Source: Planctomycetota bacterium (GTDB lineage Bacteria; Planctomycetota; UBA1135; GCA-002748355). From it: a stretch of DNA of 36,991 nucleotides. The notes under the pieces are model-generated. The model was not told where the DNA came from and ran no database searches. It worked only from the letters and a program-made list of their open reading frames with translations. The stretch is from positions 1-36,991 of the forward strand of contig JAGQQW010000023.1 in NCBI GenBank assembly GCA_020426005.1, read 5' to 3'. Position numbers and translations under genes: made by a program. Of the stretch, positions 7,819 to 15,591 are shown piece after piece. The stretch's first letter is position 1; every line of letters starts with the position of its first letter.

Positions 7819-7850
7819 GAATCGATCGACGCGTGCGCGACGATCGATTC
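7819..7850 (-). terminator. Perfect stem-loop downstream of flagellin 3
   Basis: GAATCGATCG (7819-7828) pairs perfectly with CGATCGATTC (7841-7850); after one A-A mismatch three more pairs (7830-7832 with 7837-7839) close a GTGC tetraloop. It starts 66 nt after the flagellin 3 stop, almost the same distance as the flagellin 2 stem-loop. No T-run follows, so Rho-type termination or 3' mRNA protection is as likely as intrinsic termination. Confidence 0.45.
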
Positions 7851-7916
7851 GACGATGGATCGATTTCGAACCGTTGGAGACGGGAACGACTCGGTCGATC
7901 GACCCGTGCGCCTCGG

Positions 7917-8741
7917 TTACTGCAGCAGCGAGAGCGCGCTCTGAGGCGCGACGTTCGCTTGGGCGAGGATCGACGTTGCCGCCTGCTGCAAGATCGAGTT
8001 CCTCGTCAATGCAGACGTTTCTTCTGCCACGTCGACGTCGCGGATGCGACTCTCGGCTGCGGACAGGTTTTCGATCTGGACGCCGAGGTTGTTGATCGTC
8101 GAGCTGAGCCGGTTCTGGACCGCGCCGAACGAACCGCGTTGACTCGAGATCTTGTCGATCGCGAGATCGATTGCCGCCATGGCAGCCGATGCGTTCGTGC
8201 CCGTGATCGAGAGACTATCGAGTCCGAGGCTCGTTGCGAGTGCCGGAGTCAAGCTGACACCGACCGTGTCGACACCGGTCGTCGTGCCGAAGCCGACCTG
8301 GAACGAGCTCTCGGACGCACTGCCGTCGAGGAGCTTGACGCTGTTGAACTCCGTCGACTTCGCAATGCGGTCGATTTCGTTTCGCAGCTGCGTGAACTCC
8401 TCGTTGAGCGTCGTCTTGTCCTTCGCGCTGACCGTGCCGTTGCTCGCCTGGACAGCGAGTTCGCGCATGCGGATCAAGATCGAGTTGGACTCGTTGAGCG
8501 CACCTTCGGCGGTTTGCACGAGGCTGATGCCGTCATTCGCGTTCCGCTTGCTCTGCGTGAGCGAGCGAACCTGCGAACGCAAGCGTTCGGAGATCGCGAG
8601 GCCCGCGGCGTCGTCTGCGGCAGTCGTGATGCGAAGGCCCGTCGACAGTCGACGGTAGCTCGTGCTGAGTCGAGTCGTCACCGACTCGAGGTTTCGCTGC
8701 GCATTGATCGCAGCGATGTTGGTGTTGACTCTCAGGCCCAT
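7917..8741 (-). CDS. fliC: Flagellin 3
   Basis: Third tandem flagellin and the promoter-proximal one, 274 residues from ATG 8741 with a strong AGGAG 7 nt upstream. N-terminal VNTNIAAINAQRNLESVTTR and STGLRITTAADDAAGLAI and C-terminal SRIRDVDVAEETSALTRN mark the D0 helices. It is nearly colinear with flagellin 2; it ends in LLQ where the other two end in LIG/LLG. It is divergent from the NtrC-type regulator at 9249 and has a long 5' gap with an inverted repeat, so it is the likely entry point for the filament genes. Confidence 0.95.
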   Translation of the reverse strand: MGLRVNTNIAAINAQRNLESVTTRLSTSYRRLSTGLRITTAADDAAGLAISERLRSQVRSLTQSKRNANDGISLVQTAEGALNESNSILIRMRELAVQASNGTVSAKDKTTLNEEFTQLRNEIDRIAKSTEFNSVKLLDGSASESSFQVGFGTTTGVDTVGVSLTPALATSLGLDSLSITGTNASAAMAAIDLAIDKISSQRGSFGAVQNRLSSTINNLGVQIENLSAAESRIRDVDVAEETSALTRNSILQQAATSILAQANVAPQSALSLLQ

Positions 8742-8786
8742 GGTCGTCTCCTAGGGGGTCTGGGGCTCGACGAGAGAGTCCTTCGA

Positions 8787-8814
8787 CGTGTGGAATCCGA
8801 ACGTGGTCCACACG
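8787..8814. repeat. 8-bp inverted repeat in the flagellin 3 leader
   Basis: CGTGTGGA (8787-8794) and TCCACACG (8807-8814) are perfect arms around 12 nt. The element lies 46-73 nt upstream of the flagellin 3 ATG, so it would be either an operator near the promoter or a stem in the 5' untranslated region. Confidence 0.4.
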
Positions 8815-9062
8815 ACAGGCTCGTGATGCCAGTCATGACCGCGAGAGGCTCGAAGCGGACGAGGACCGAGGAAGACTGCATCCGAGCCCGACGTGAGTCG
8901 ATCACGTCGTGGCCAGGTCGTTGCTTCGGGGGGTTGGTCTCTCGTTGCTCGTAGCCCATGCCTCGGCCTACTGCTCGCGAGGAAGGGGAAACTCTCTACC
9001 GACGGGGGGGTCGGGTCACCGGGTCGCCAGTGACTCGGGCGATATCGGATTGCGATTCGTTG

Positions 9063-9088
9063 TGACTCAAGGCGAGTCATGATTTTTT
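9063..9088 (+). terminator. Short stem with T-run
   Basis: TGACTC (9063-9068) and GAGTCA (9074-9079) with a 5-nt loop are followed by TGA and six T. The form fits a weak intrinsic terminator on the plus strand, yet no plus-strand gene lies upstream, so it could end antisense transcription or be an attenuator in the leader of the regulator gene. Confidence 0.3.
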
Positions 9089-9248
9089 GTGAAGGGCAGC
9101 ACCTGAACCGCATGTTCGAGTCGTTCCAGACGCTGCAACGTCGATCTGCTCAAGTTCGCGACACCGATTGCCGAACACGTCCATGTCAGCGGGACGAACG
9201 TCCCACCACACATCCCCCCTCCGGACGTGCAATCCCCCTGGAGCAGTC

Positions 9249-10709
9249 ATGGCAGTCGACGCACCGAGCGCTTCCGTTCTCAATACTCCGGTGACCCGAA
9301 ACAGCATGCCACGCATTCTCGTCGTGGATGATGAAGTCGGCATCCGCGAAGGACTTCAAGCGCTGCTCGCGCAGACCGGAGCATGGGTCGAGACCGCATC
9401 GAACTTGCTCGAGGCGTATCGCAGACAAGAACATCATCCGTTCGATCTCGTCTTTCTCGATCTGCGGCTGTCTGGTGAAGATGGCCTCTCTGGGCTCGAC
9501 CGCCTTCGTAGTGGCCCGACGCCTCCCGAAGTCGTGTTGCTGACCGGCCATGGAACGATCCAAGACGCGGTCGAAGCGATGCGAAAGGGAGCATGCGATG
9601 TCATCGAGAAGCCCTTCGAACCCGCGCATCTCCTTGCTGTCACCGAGCGCTGCCTAGAGACACGTCGGCTGCGAGTCCGCGTATCGCGTCTGCAAGGGCG
9701 TGTTCGTGAACTCACGTCGACCGAGCTCGTCGGACAGAGTAGCGAGATTCGCGAATTGCTCGACCGAGTGGGACAAGTCGCGAAGGCACCCGACACGACG
9801 ATCTTGATTCAAGGTGAGAGCGGCACGGGCAAGGAACTCGTTGCTCGCTGTATTCACGAGCGATCGAGTCGTGCAGACGGTCCCTTCGTGGCGGTCAATT
9901 GTGCGGCGCTCACCGAGAGTCTCCTCGAGGCGGAGTTGTTCGGCTACGAAGCCGGCGCATTCACCGGTGCCTCACGCGAAGGTAAGGACGGTCTCTTCGC
10001 AGCGGCGGACAATGGGACGTTGCTCCTCGACGAGATCGGCGAAATGCCGCTCAACCTCCAGGTGAAGCTGCTGCGCGTGCTCCAAGAGAAGAGCTATCGA
10101 CGGGTCGGTGGCGTCAAGGATCGTCCGGCTCGGGCGCGCATCGTTGCGGCGACCAACCGCAAGCTGAGCGAAGAAGTCGCCGCAGGTCGGTTCCGCGAGG
10201 ACCTCTACTATCGACTTCACGTCATCACACTCGAGGTACCTCCTCTGCGTGATCGTGTTGATGATGTGCCGTTGTTGGCGCACAACTTCCTCGACCTCTT
10301 CGGACGCCAGATGGGCAAGTCGCTGACTGGATTCAGCGAAGATGCGATGGAAACGCTTTGCGAGCACACGTGGCCCGGCAACGTGCGCGAGCTACGCAAC
10401 GCGATCGAGCATGCAGCCATCCTCTGCCCCGGTGGCCTGATCGAAGAAGCGTATCTTCCTCGTTGGGATGGCGGGTTGCCTGGTGGGACGGACATGATTC
10501 CACGCGATTCGTTCGCGGTGCCCGATGGTGAGCGATCCCTACGGGCGATCGAGAAACGACTCGTCGACCTCGTGCTCGAAGAGACCAACTGGAACATCAG
10601 TCGCGCTGCGAGCGTTCTCGGGATCAATCGAACGACGCTCTACAACAAGATCAAGCTGCACGATCTGGGTTCGCGCCGAGCGCACGGGCGCGCGCGAGTT
10701 CCGGTCTAG
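9249..10709 (+). CDS. Sigma54-dependent NtrC-family response regulator (first of two)
   Basis: A 486-residue activator with the full NtrC layout: receiver domain (residues 20-130; acidic pair D27-D28, phospho-acceptor D71, K121), AAA+ domain with Walker A GESGTGKE at 189-196, the sigma54-contact loop GAFTGA at 236-241 and Walker B LLLDEIGE near 258, and a Fis-type helix-turn-helix at about 447-473 (ISRAASVLGINRTTLYNKIK). It should hydrolyse ATP to open sigma54-RNA polymerase promoters once phosphorylated. ATG 9249 has GGAG 5 nt upstream; MPRILVV at 9306 is an alternative start. It is followed by a soluble histidine kinase, its likely partner, and is probably a flagellar regulator like FlrC/FlgR by position. 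Confidence 0.92.
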   Translation: MAVDAPSASVLNTPVTRNSMPRILVVDDEVGIREGLQALLAQTGAWVETASNLLEAYRRQEHHPFDLVFLDLRLSGEDGLSGLDRLRSGPTPPEVVLLTGHGTIQDAVEAMRKGACDVIEKPFEPAHLLAVTERCLETRRLRVRVSRLQGRVRELTSTELVGQSSEIRELLDRVGQVAKAPDTTILIQGESGTGKELVARCIHERSSRADGPFVAVNCAALTESLLEAELFGYEAGAFTGASREGKDGLFAAADNGTLLLDEIGEMPLNLQVKLLRVLQEKSYRRVGGVKDRPARARIVAATNRKLSEEVAAGRFREDLYYRLHVITLEVPPLRDRVDDVPLLAHNFLDLFGRQMGKSLTGFSEDAMETLCEHTWPGNVRELRNAIEHAAILCPGGLIEEAYLPRWDGGLPGGTDMIPRDSFAVPDGERSLRAIEKRLVDLVLEETNWNISRAASVLGINRTTLYNKIKLHDLGSRRAHGRARVPV

Positions 10710-10769
10710 GCGGCAGAACGCCGTCTCGTAGTTCCGCATTCCACAACTTCATGACAGGCAGTTCGCGTC

Positions 10770-11474
10770 ATGACCGCAGTCGCAGAAGTTTCAGCGATCC
10801 CCCGTAGTTCGAAGCCGGCGACGAAGCGCGCACGAGAAAGCGTCGCTCCGTCCGAGTTCGCGAGCCTGGCAGGCATGCTGGGCCATGAGCTCAAGAACCC
10901 GCTGGCATCCGCGATCACCAATATCGCTGTCGCAGCCGAGTTCTGCGAAGCGGACGATCCTCGTCGCGCGTTCATCGACCGTGCTTCGATCGATTTGGAG
11001 CGTGTGCGGATCTTGCTCGGTTCTTGCCTCGACCTGGCACGCTCCGAGACCGTTCGTCCGCAAGACGTCGAGGTCCGTGAATTCGTCGACCGGTTCGTCG
11101 ATTCCGATGTTTCCGTCGATGTCGATCCCACCTGCGTTCGATTCGCACCGATCGATGCACATCTGGTCCAGCGCGCGATCGAGAACGTGATCGAGAACGC
11201 GCGGCGCGAAGCGACCTCGATCCATGTTCGAGTCGAGTCGACGCGCAGCCATGTGTTGTTCGCGATCGAGGACGATGGTCCCGGAATCGACGCGTCGCGT
11301 CGCGAAGCGATCTTCGAGCCCTTCCAGAGTGGGCGCAACGGTACGGGTCTCGGGCTGTTCTTCGTGCGGCGGGTCTGCAACGCGCACGGAGGCGCAGTTC
11401 GTGTCACATCCGCGACGCCTTGTGGTGCACGTTTCGAACTCGCATTTCCACTCGAACCGTCGTCTCGAGCATGA
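10770..11474 (+). CDS. Soluble histidine kinase without a sensor domain
   Basis: A 234-residue kinase comprising only the DHp helix pair and the HATPase domain. The phospho-acceptor is H39 in LGHELKNPLAS; the ATPase carries an N box (IENVIENARREA), a G1 box (EDDGPGID), an F box (IFEPF) and a G2 box (GTGLGLFFVRR). There is no PAS domain, receiver or membrane segment, so it must get its signal from a protein partner, as NtrB-type or FlgS-type cytoplasmic kinases do. It starts 60 nt after the NtrC-type gene, and the next gene begins 15 nt after its stop. Likely partners are the NtrC-type activator before it and the receiver protein after it. Confidence 0.9.
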   Translation: MTAVAEVSAIPRSSKPATKRARESVAPSEFASLAGMLGHELKNPLASAITNIAVAAEFCEADDPRRAFIDRASIDLERVRILLGSCLDLARSETVRPQDVEVREFVDRFVDSDVSVDVDPTCVRFAPIDAHLVQRAIENVIENARREATSIHVRVESTRSHVLFAIEDDGPGIDASRREAIFEPFQSGRNGTGLGLFFVRRVCNAHGGAVRVTSATPCGARFELAFPLEPSSRA

Positions 11475-11489
11475 ATGGAGAGGCATCCG

Positions 11490-12194
11490 ATGTTCGGAAT
11501 CGACGTGATGTTGGTCGACGACGAGGACGGAATTCGAACGGCCTTGGCGGAGTTCCTGCGTCTGCACGGGTACCGCGTCGTCGATGTCGGCAGTGTCCGT
11601 GATGCGATCGAGTCCCTTTCGATCACGCGCCCTCGGCTGTTGATTTGCGACGAGCGACTCGGTGATGCATCGGGTACGGCGGTCATCGCGGACTACTCGA
11701 GCAAGCCGGACGCTGGTCGAGCAGCTCTGAGCACCGCGAATGAACGCCCTGACGTGACACGCTTCTTGGAGGCGCATCCAGAGGTCGATCGACTTCCGAA
11801 GCCGCTCGCCCCGAAGGCCCTGCTCGCATGGGTCGAGCAGGAAATGAACGTGAGTGGCTGCGATGCGAAGGACGGTGCCTTTCGACAGGAATCACTCGAA
11901 GCGGTCATCGATGACGAGGCATTGCGTCGACGTGTAGAGACCACTCTCGAATGGTTGTCTCCGTCCGAAGTCTGCGCGCTCGAAGTCGAGGAGAGTTGGA
12001 TTCGTATCGAGGTCGAATCGCACCACGCGGACACACTCGATCGAGCGTCCCGGAGCTTGCCTCGAGGATGTGATATCTGGCCACTCGAACGCGATGGCAG
12101 ATTCGCACTTCGCGTTCACAAGGTCGAACAGCCAGAGCGAACGACTTCGAGGTCGATGTTCTGGGCAGCTCCACTTCGAGAGGCCGTGCCGTGA
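11490..12194 (+). CDS. Response regulator with unrecognised C-terminal region
   Basis: A 234-residue protein. Residues 1-120 are a receiver domain: acidic pair D10-D11 in MLVDDED, probable phospho-acceptor D54 in LLICDERLGD, and K104 in LPKPL. Residues 125-234 match no output domain I recognise: there is no DNA-binding helix-turn-helix or AAA+ module, and the stretch is acidic and moderately hydrophobic. I chose ATG 11490 because GGAGAGG lies 6 nt upstream; ATG 11475, which touches the kinase stop, would add five residues. Its GTGA overlap with the next gene couples it to the TPR membrane protein, so the output may be protein contact with that module. This is inference. Confidence 0.85.
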   Translation: MFGIDVMLVDDEDGIRTALAEFLRLHGYRVVDVGSVRDAIESLSITRPRLLICDERLGDASGTAVIADYSSKPDAGRAALSTANERPDVTRFLEAHPEVDRLPKPLAPKALLAWVEQEMNVSGCDAKDGAFRQESLEAVIDDEALRRRVETTLEWLSPSEVCALEVEESWIRIEVESHHADTLDRASRSLPRGCDIWPLERDGRFALRVHKVEQPERTTSRSMFWAAPLREAVP

Positions 12195-12922
12195 GCAAAC
12201 CGAAGCGCAAGCGCGAATGGCGCAGCCTGGATTCGGCCGTAGCGGCCGTGCTCGTCGCCAATGTGTTGTTGCTCGCGGCGATTGTCGCGTGGCCCGGAGA
12301 TGCACCGCAACCAGGCACGTCCACGCAGGATCCATCGAGTGTGAGTGGCGATGGCGCTGCCGGAACCGCGGGCACGAATGGGCCTGCTGGACCCGGTGGA
12401 GTCGACGGTACTCGCGTACCGCTGTTGCCTAGGAACGAGCTGTGGCAGCGATCCCAGAAAGAAGCGGCAGCTGGACGGCTGCAAGCGGCAATCAGTTCCT
12501 TGCAACTCTTGTTGCGCGAAGAACCACGAATGGGAGAAGTCCCACGTCGCGCGGTGTGGTTGCAACTTTCGTATCTCGCAGGCATCGCAGGACGTGACGA
12601 GGACGCCGCGCGTTGGTTGCGACTGTCGAAAGCGAGTCTCGAAGGCGGTTTGGTCCCTGAAGAACTTCTGCGTCTCGCACGCGAAGCCGCGAACGCGAGG
12701 GACTGGAGTGAGTCTCGGCGCTACGCAGCGCGCTTCCTCTTGCAAAAGCGCCAGCTCGCGGGTGACTCCGAGGCGATGGTCGCCGAGGCGTACATGATGC
12801 TCGCCGATGGCTACCGGGACCAAGCGGAAGTTCCGTCCTCCGACACGGCGATCACCGCTCCAATCGATGCCTCCGGGTCGTCGGAACGCAGCGAATCGAC
12901 CCCGAGTGAGGGTAAGCGATGA
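12191..12922 (+). CDS. Single-pass membrane protein with Gly-X-Y linker and helical-repeat domain
   Basis: 243 residues from a GTG that overlaps the previous stop by 4 nt (GTGA). A basic N-terminus (residues 2-11) precedes one hydrophobic segment (15-35), so it is likely an inner-membrane anchor with the rest in the periplasm. Residues 53-73 have glycine at every third position (55, 58, 61, 64, 67, 70, 73), a short collagen-like Gly-X-Y run. Residues 85-215 are helical and TPR-like, with segments such as AGRLQAAISSLQLLL and DWSESRRYAARFLL. The tail is Ser/Glu-rich. I do not recognise the family. It is the first of three linked helical-repeat genes inside the flagellar regulatory operon. Confidence 0.75.
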   Translation: MSKPKRKREWRSLDSAVAAVLVANVLLLAAIVAWPGDAPQPGTSTQDPSSVSGDGAAGTAGTNGPAGPGGVDGTRVPLLPRNELWQRSQKEAAAGRLQAAISSLQLLLREEPRMGEVPRRAVWLQLSYLAGIAGRDEDAARWLRLSKASLEGGLVPEELLRLAREAANARDWSESRRYAARFLLQKRQLAGDSEAMVAEAYMMLADGYRDQAEVPSSDTAITAPIDASGSSERSESTPSEGKR

Positions 12923-14580
12923 CCATGGCGCGACGTTGCGTACGCATCGTGGTTGGATGCCTTGTAGCGGCTTTCATTGCCGTGCTGCCGGTGCATGCAC
13001 GCGCGCCAATCGCGATCCAGGATCGTCCACTCTTCGAAGTGGTCGAGACACTCGGCACCTTGCGATACGTGGCAGCCAATCGTTCCGCGGTGTCGGCATC
13101 CACGGCATTGCGAACGCTCGAGGCGATGGAGGTCTTCGTGCTGCGGTACGAGGATCCCGAGCTCGTGAATCTACTCGAGCGCAATACGATGACGTTGTCG
13201 TTCGATCGTATGGAAGCTGTCGCAGTCGCCGAGCTTTGCGCAGTCGCATCCGGACTCGACTTGATCACGGAGCGACAGCCGCCGGTCGATGGCAACCCTG
13301 GCAACCTCATCGCGACGGTCGTTCGTGCTCCGGTGCCGGACACGGATGCCGGGCGGGAGCGACTGCTCGACTGGGGATTGCGTTGGTATCGAAACCTACT
13401 CGAGAACGAGCTGTCGAGCGCGCGCATCAACGCCGACACGGAAGCGAAGATTCGGATCGATTCGGCATTGCTCGACATGGCTCGCGGCAATTGGTCAGCT
13501 GCCGCAGGTGGTTTTCGCTGGCTCGCGGATTCCAATCCATCGCATCCGTGGGTTCCCGAGGCTCTGTTGCGAGAAGCGCAATGTCGCCTTTCTGCTGGCG
13601 AAGCGAGCGATGCTGCCCAGCGCGCAGCTCGTGTGATGAAGCTCTATCGAGATGACCCAGTCGGTGCGAAGGCTGCGACCGTCTATGCGCGCGCGGCACT
13701 GGATCAGCATCGGCACGAACTCGAAGCCGGTCGTTTCATCGCAGCATCCACGCTCCTGGATTCGTTGGTCATCGAGATCGAGCTCTTCCTTCCGAGTTTT
13801 CGAGATCGCGCCGAGTATCCCGAGGTCTTGCTACTGCTAGGCGAAGCGCAACGTCGACGTGGCAAGCCGGACTTGGTGCTCGATGCACTCGCACGCCTCG
13901 AGTCCGTCGCCGATCCGATTCTGCTACCGCAGCAACAATGGGCTTCGACGACGTTCTTGCGCGGATGCGCCGGAATCATGCTCGGCAACCTCGATCGAGG
14001 GCGCGAGCGCTTGTGGCAATTCTTGCGAATCGCTCCGAATGATGGCCGGGCAGGAGTCGCGTGGTTGACGATCGCGCAGGCCGAACTGAGTATCGATCCA
14101 CTCGAAGCGATGTTCGCGGCGCGGAAAGCCGCAGAGAAGACGGCGTTCTTGACCGCCGCGGAGCGCGGCCAGGCGCTGACGATCGAGGCGAAAGCGGCGC
14201 TTCTACTCGGAGATACGCAAGGCGCGGTCGAACGTCTCGAGCGCGTGATTCGTGATCGAGGACCACGCAACGTACCGGATCTCGCCGTCGAGGTCGGCAG
14301 AGCCTTCATGGCACACGGATCGTTGGAGCGGGCCAAGTCGATCGTCCTTCCTCTGCAGGACGAACTCGGGATCCACGCCGATCATGCGAGGGTGATCATC
14401 CTCGAGTCCGAGATGCGGCAGGGTCAGCCGGGTGCCGTCGTTCGCCTTGCACCACGCTTTGCCGCACGAACTACGGATTCGGCTTCGCAGATCGAAATCT
14501 CGACATTGGTCGGTGACGCGTATCGGGCGCTCGGAATGAAGTCGGAAGCAGCACGTGCTTACGACGGGAGGATTCGATGA
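12919..14580 (+). CDS. Exported TPR-like repeat protein
   Basis: 553 residues; the ATG overlaps the preceding stop by 4 nt (ATGA). A signal peptide (MTMARRCVRIVVGCLVAAFI, continuing to AVLPVHARA) suggests export to the periplasm. Residues 170-550 consist of helix pairs typical of tetratricopeptide repeats, for example GNWSAAAGGFRWLADSNP, DAAQRAARVMKLYRDDP and LGMKSEAARAYD; such scaffolds bind proteins. The N-terminal 30-165 region is a separate, non-repeat domain. No catalytic motif is visible. It is coupled to its neighbours on both sides by ATGA overlaps, so the three proteins are probably made in fixed proportion and act together. Confidence 0.75.
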   Translation: MTMARRCVRIVVGCLVAAFIAVLPVHARAPIAIQDRPLFEVVETLGTLRYVAANRSAVSASTALRTLEAMEVFVLRYEDPELVNLLERNTMTLSFDRMEAVAVAELCAVASGLDLITERQPPVDGNPGNLIATVVRAPVPDTDAGRERLLDWGLRWYRNLLENELSSARINADTEAKIRIDSALLDMARGNWSAAAGGFRWLADSNPSHPWVPEALLREAQCRLSAGEASDAAQRAARVMKLYRDDPVGAKAATVYARAALDQHRHELEAGRFIAASTLLDSLVIEIELFLPSFRDRAEYPEVLLLLGEAQRRRGKPDLVLDALARLESVADPILLPQQQWASTTFLRGCAGIMLGNLDRGRERLWQFLRIAPNDGRAGVAWLTIAQAELSIDPLEAMFAARKAAEKTAFLTAAERGQALTIEAKAALLLGDTQGAVERLERVIRDRGPRNVPDLAVEVGRAFMAHGSLERAKSIVLPLQDELGIHADHARVIILESEMRQGQPGAVVRLAPRFAARTTDSASQIEISTLVGDAYRALGMKSEAARAYDGRIR

Positions 14581-15587
14581 TCGGATCCCGCGATCGCCAT
14601 GTCGCAGCGATTGCCGCGCTCGTCTGCATCGCCGCGTGCTCGCGAACTGCGTCGTCGCAGTCGTTCGAGTTGCGAGAGTCGATCGAAGGCAAGCTCCAGC
14701 GACTTCGTGGTGAACTCAAACAACTGCAGCACAAGCACGAAGTCGTATCGCAGCGGTGGCTCGATCTGATACGGCGTCGCGTCTCGCACGACTTGTTGGT
14801 TCCATTCAACGAGGACGATCTACTCGCTGGGATTCCGGCGGGCGATCCACTGCAACGCGAGTCACTCGAAGCACAGTTGGTCGAAGCCACCGAAACGACA
14901 CGCGCGCTTCGCGAAGCGTTGCAAGCCATGCGCCTCGATCTCGGTCGTGCCGTCGCAACCTATGAGTCGACGACGACAACGCCCATCGACGCGACGCAAT
15001 ACGCGCCCTCTCCCGCTGGTGCGACGAGCATCGATACGGACACGACGAGTCGCCCTGCGATGGATAGCACGGCCGAATCGATCGTTCCCGAGGACATCAG
15101 TCGCTTCTTCAGGGTTCCACGCGTCGCGAAGTCCGAGCAGGCTGAGATGTTCCACGGTCCACTTCCGTTCGCGTTCGACGAAGTTGCGAGTTCGCTGCCG
15201 AGCGATGCGAACGTCATCGTCATTGCGCCGTCGAATCGTGTGCTGCGTCGAGTCCAGAGCCTTCTCGATGCAGGCCTCACGCGCCGCGCACTCGAAGTGA
15301 TTCACGCTGCGGCGCCGGACGAAGCGACGCGCCCTCTTTCGCTACGTTTCTTGGAAGCCAAGGTCCTCGAGGCACGAGGTGCGAGCGACGAGGCAGCCGT
15401 CATCTACGACGCGTTGATCGAGCGTGACCAGGAACAGGTGGATAGCTCGGACGATGCGACGAGTGGCGACTCGGCAACGAAGGACGGTCCATGGGCGCGA
15501 GCGAGTCGAACGGCTCGTGATTCCCTGCGCTTCGAAAAACGCGTGACCGTCGATTCGCTGCCCAAGACCGATGGGATCAAGTGGTGA
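14577..15587 (+). CDS. Putative lipoprotein with coiled coil and helical repeats
   Basis: 336 residues; the ATG overlaps the preceding stop by 4 nt. The N-terminus resembles a lipoprotein signal, hydrophobic segment then IAAC with Cys21 as the candidate lipidated residue, so it may be anchored in a membrane facing the periplasm. Residues about 30-65 (ELRESIEGKLQRLRGELKQL) form a coiled coil, followed by a Thr/Ser-rich linker (150-175) and a TPR-like pair near 235-290 (LDAGLTRRALEVIHAAAPDE). I do not recognise the family. It ends 4 nt before the PAS histidine kinase gene and closes the three-gene helical-repeat block. Confidence 0.72.
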   Translation: MIGSRDRHVAAIAALVCIAACSRTASSQSFELRESIEGKLQRLRGELKQLQHKHEVVSQRWLDLIRRRVSHDLLVPFNEDDLLAGIPAGDPLQRESLEAQLVEATETTRALREALQAMRLDLGRAVATYESTTTTPIDATQYAPSPAGATSIDTDTTSRPAMDSTAESIVPEDISRFFRVPRVAKSEQAEMFHGPLPFAFDEVASSLPSDANVIVIAPSNRVLRRVQSLLDAGLTRRALEVIHAAAPDEATRPLSLRFLEAKVLEARGASDEAAVIYDALIERDQEQVDSSDDATSGDSATKDGPWARASRTARDSLRFEKRVTVDSLPKTDGIKW

Positions 15588-15591
15588 TCGC

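Larger units (their letters stand above)
7579..7916. other. Intergenic region between flagellin 3 and flagellin 2
   Basis: 338 bases without a credible gene. It contains a perfect 10-bp stem-loop (7819-7850), a 12-bp palindrome GGTCGATCGACC (7893-7904), another 8-bp stem (7767-7792) and a 10-bp palindrome TCTTCGAAGA (7648-7657) about 70 nt upstream of flagellin 2. I see no clear promoter. Confidence 0.7.
8742..9248. other. Divergent control region between flagellin 3 and the NtrC-type activator
   Basis: 507 bases with no credible gene on either strand. It must hold the outward promoters for both flanking units. Visible structures are an 8-bp inverted repeat in the flagellin 3 leader (8787-8814) and a short stem with a T-run (9063-9088). 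I found no consensus sigma54 or sigma28 promoter; a TCCGATAT on the minus strand near 9050 resembles a sigma28 -10 but lacks a -35. Confidence 0.6.

Noticed and set aside
10770..11777. Long minus-strand open frames over the kinase and response-regulator genes
   Set aside because: They mirror real plus-strand genes and show no domain; high-GC codon bias keeps antisense frames open.
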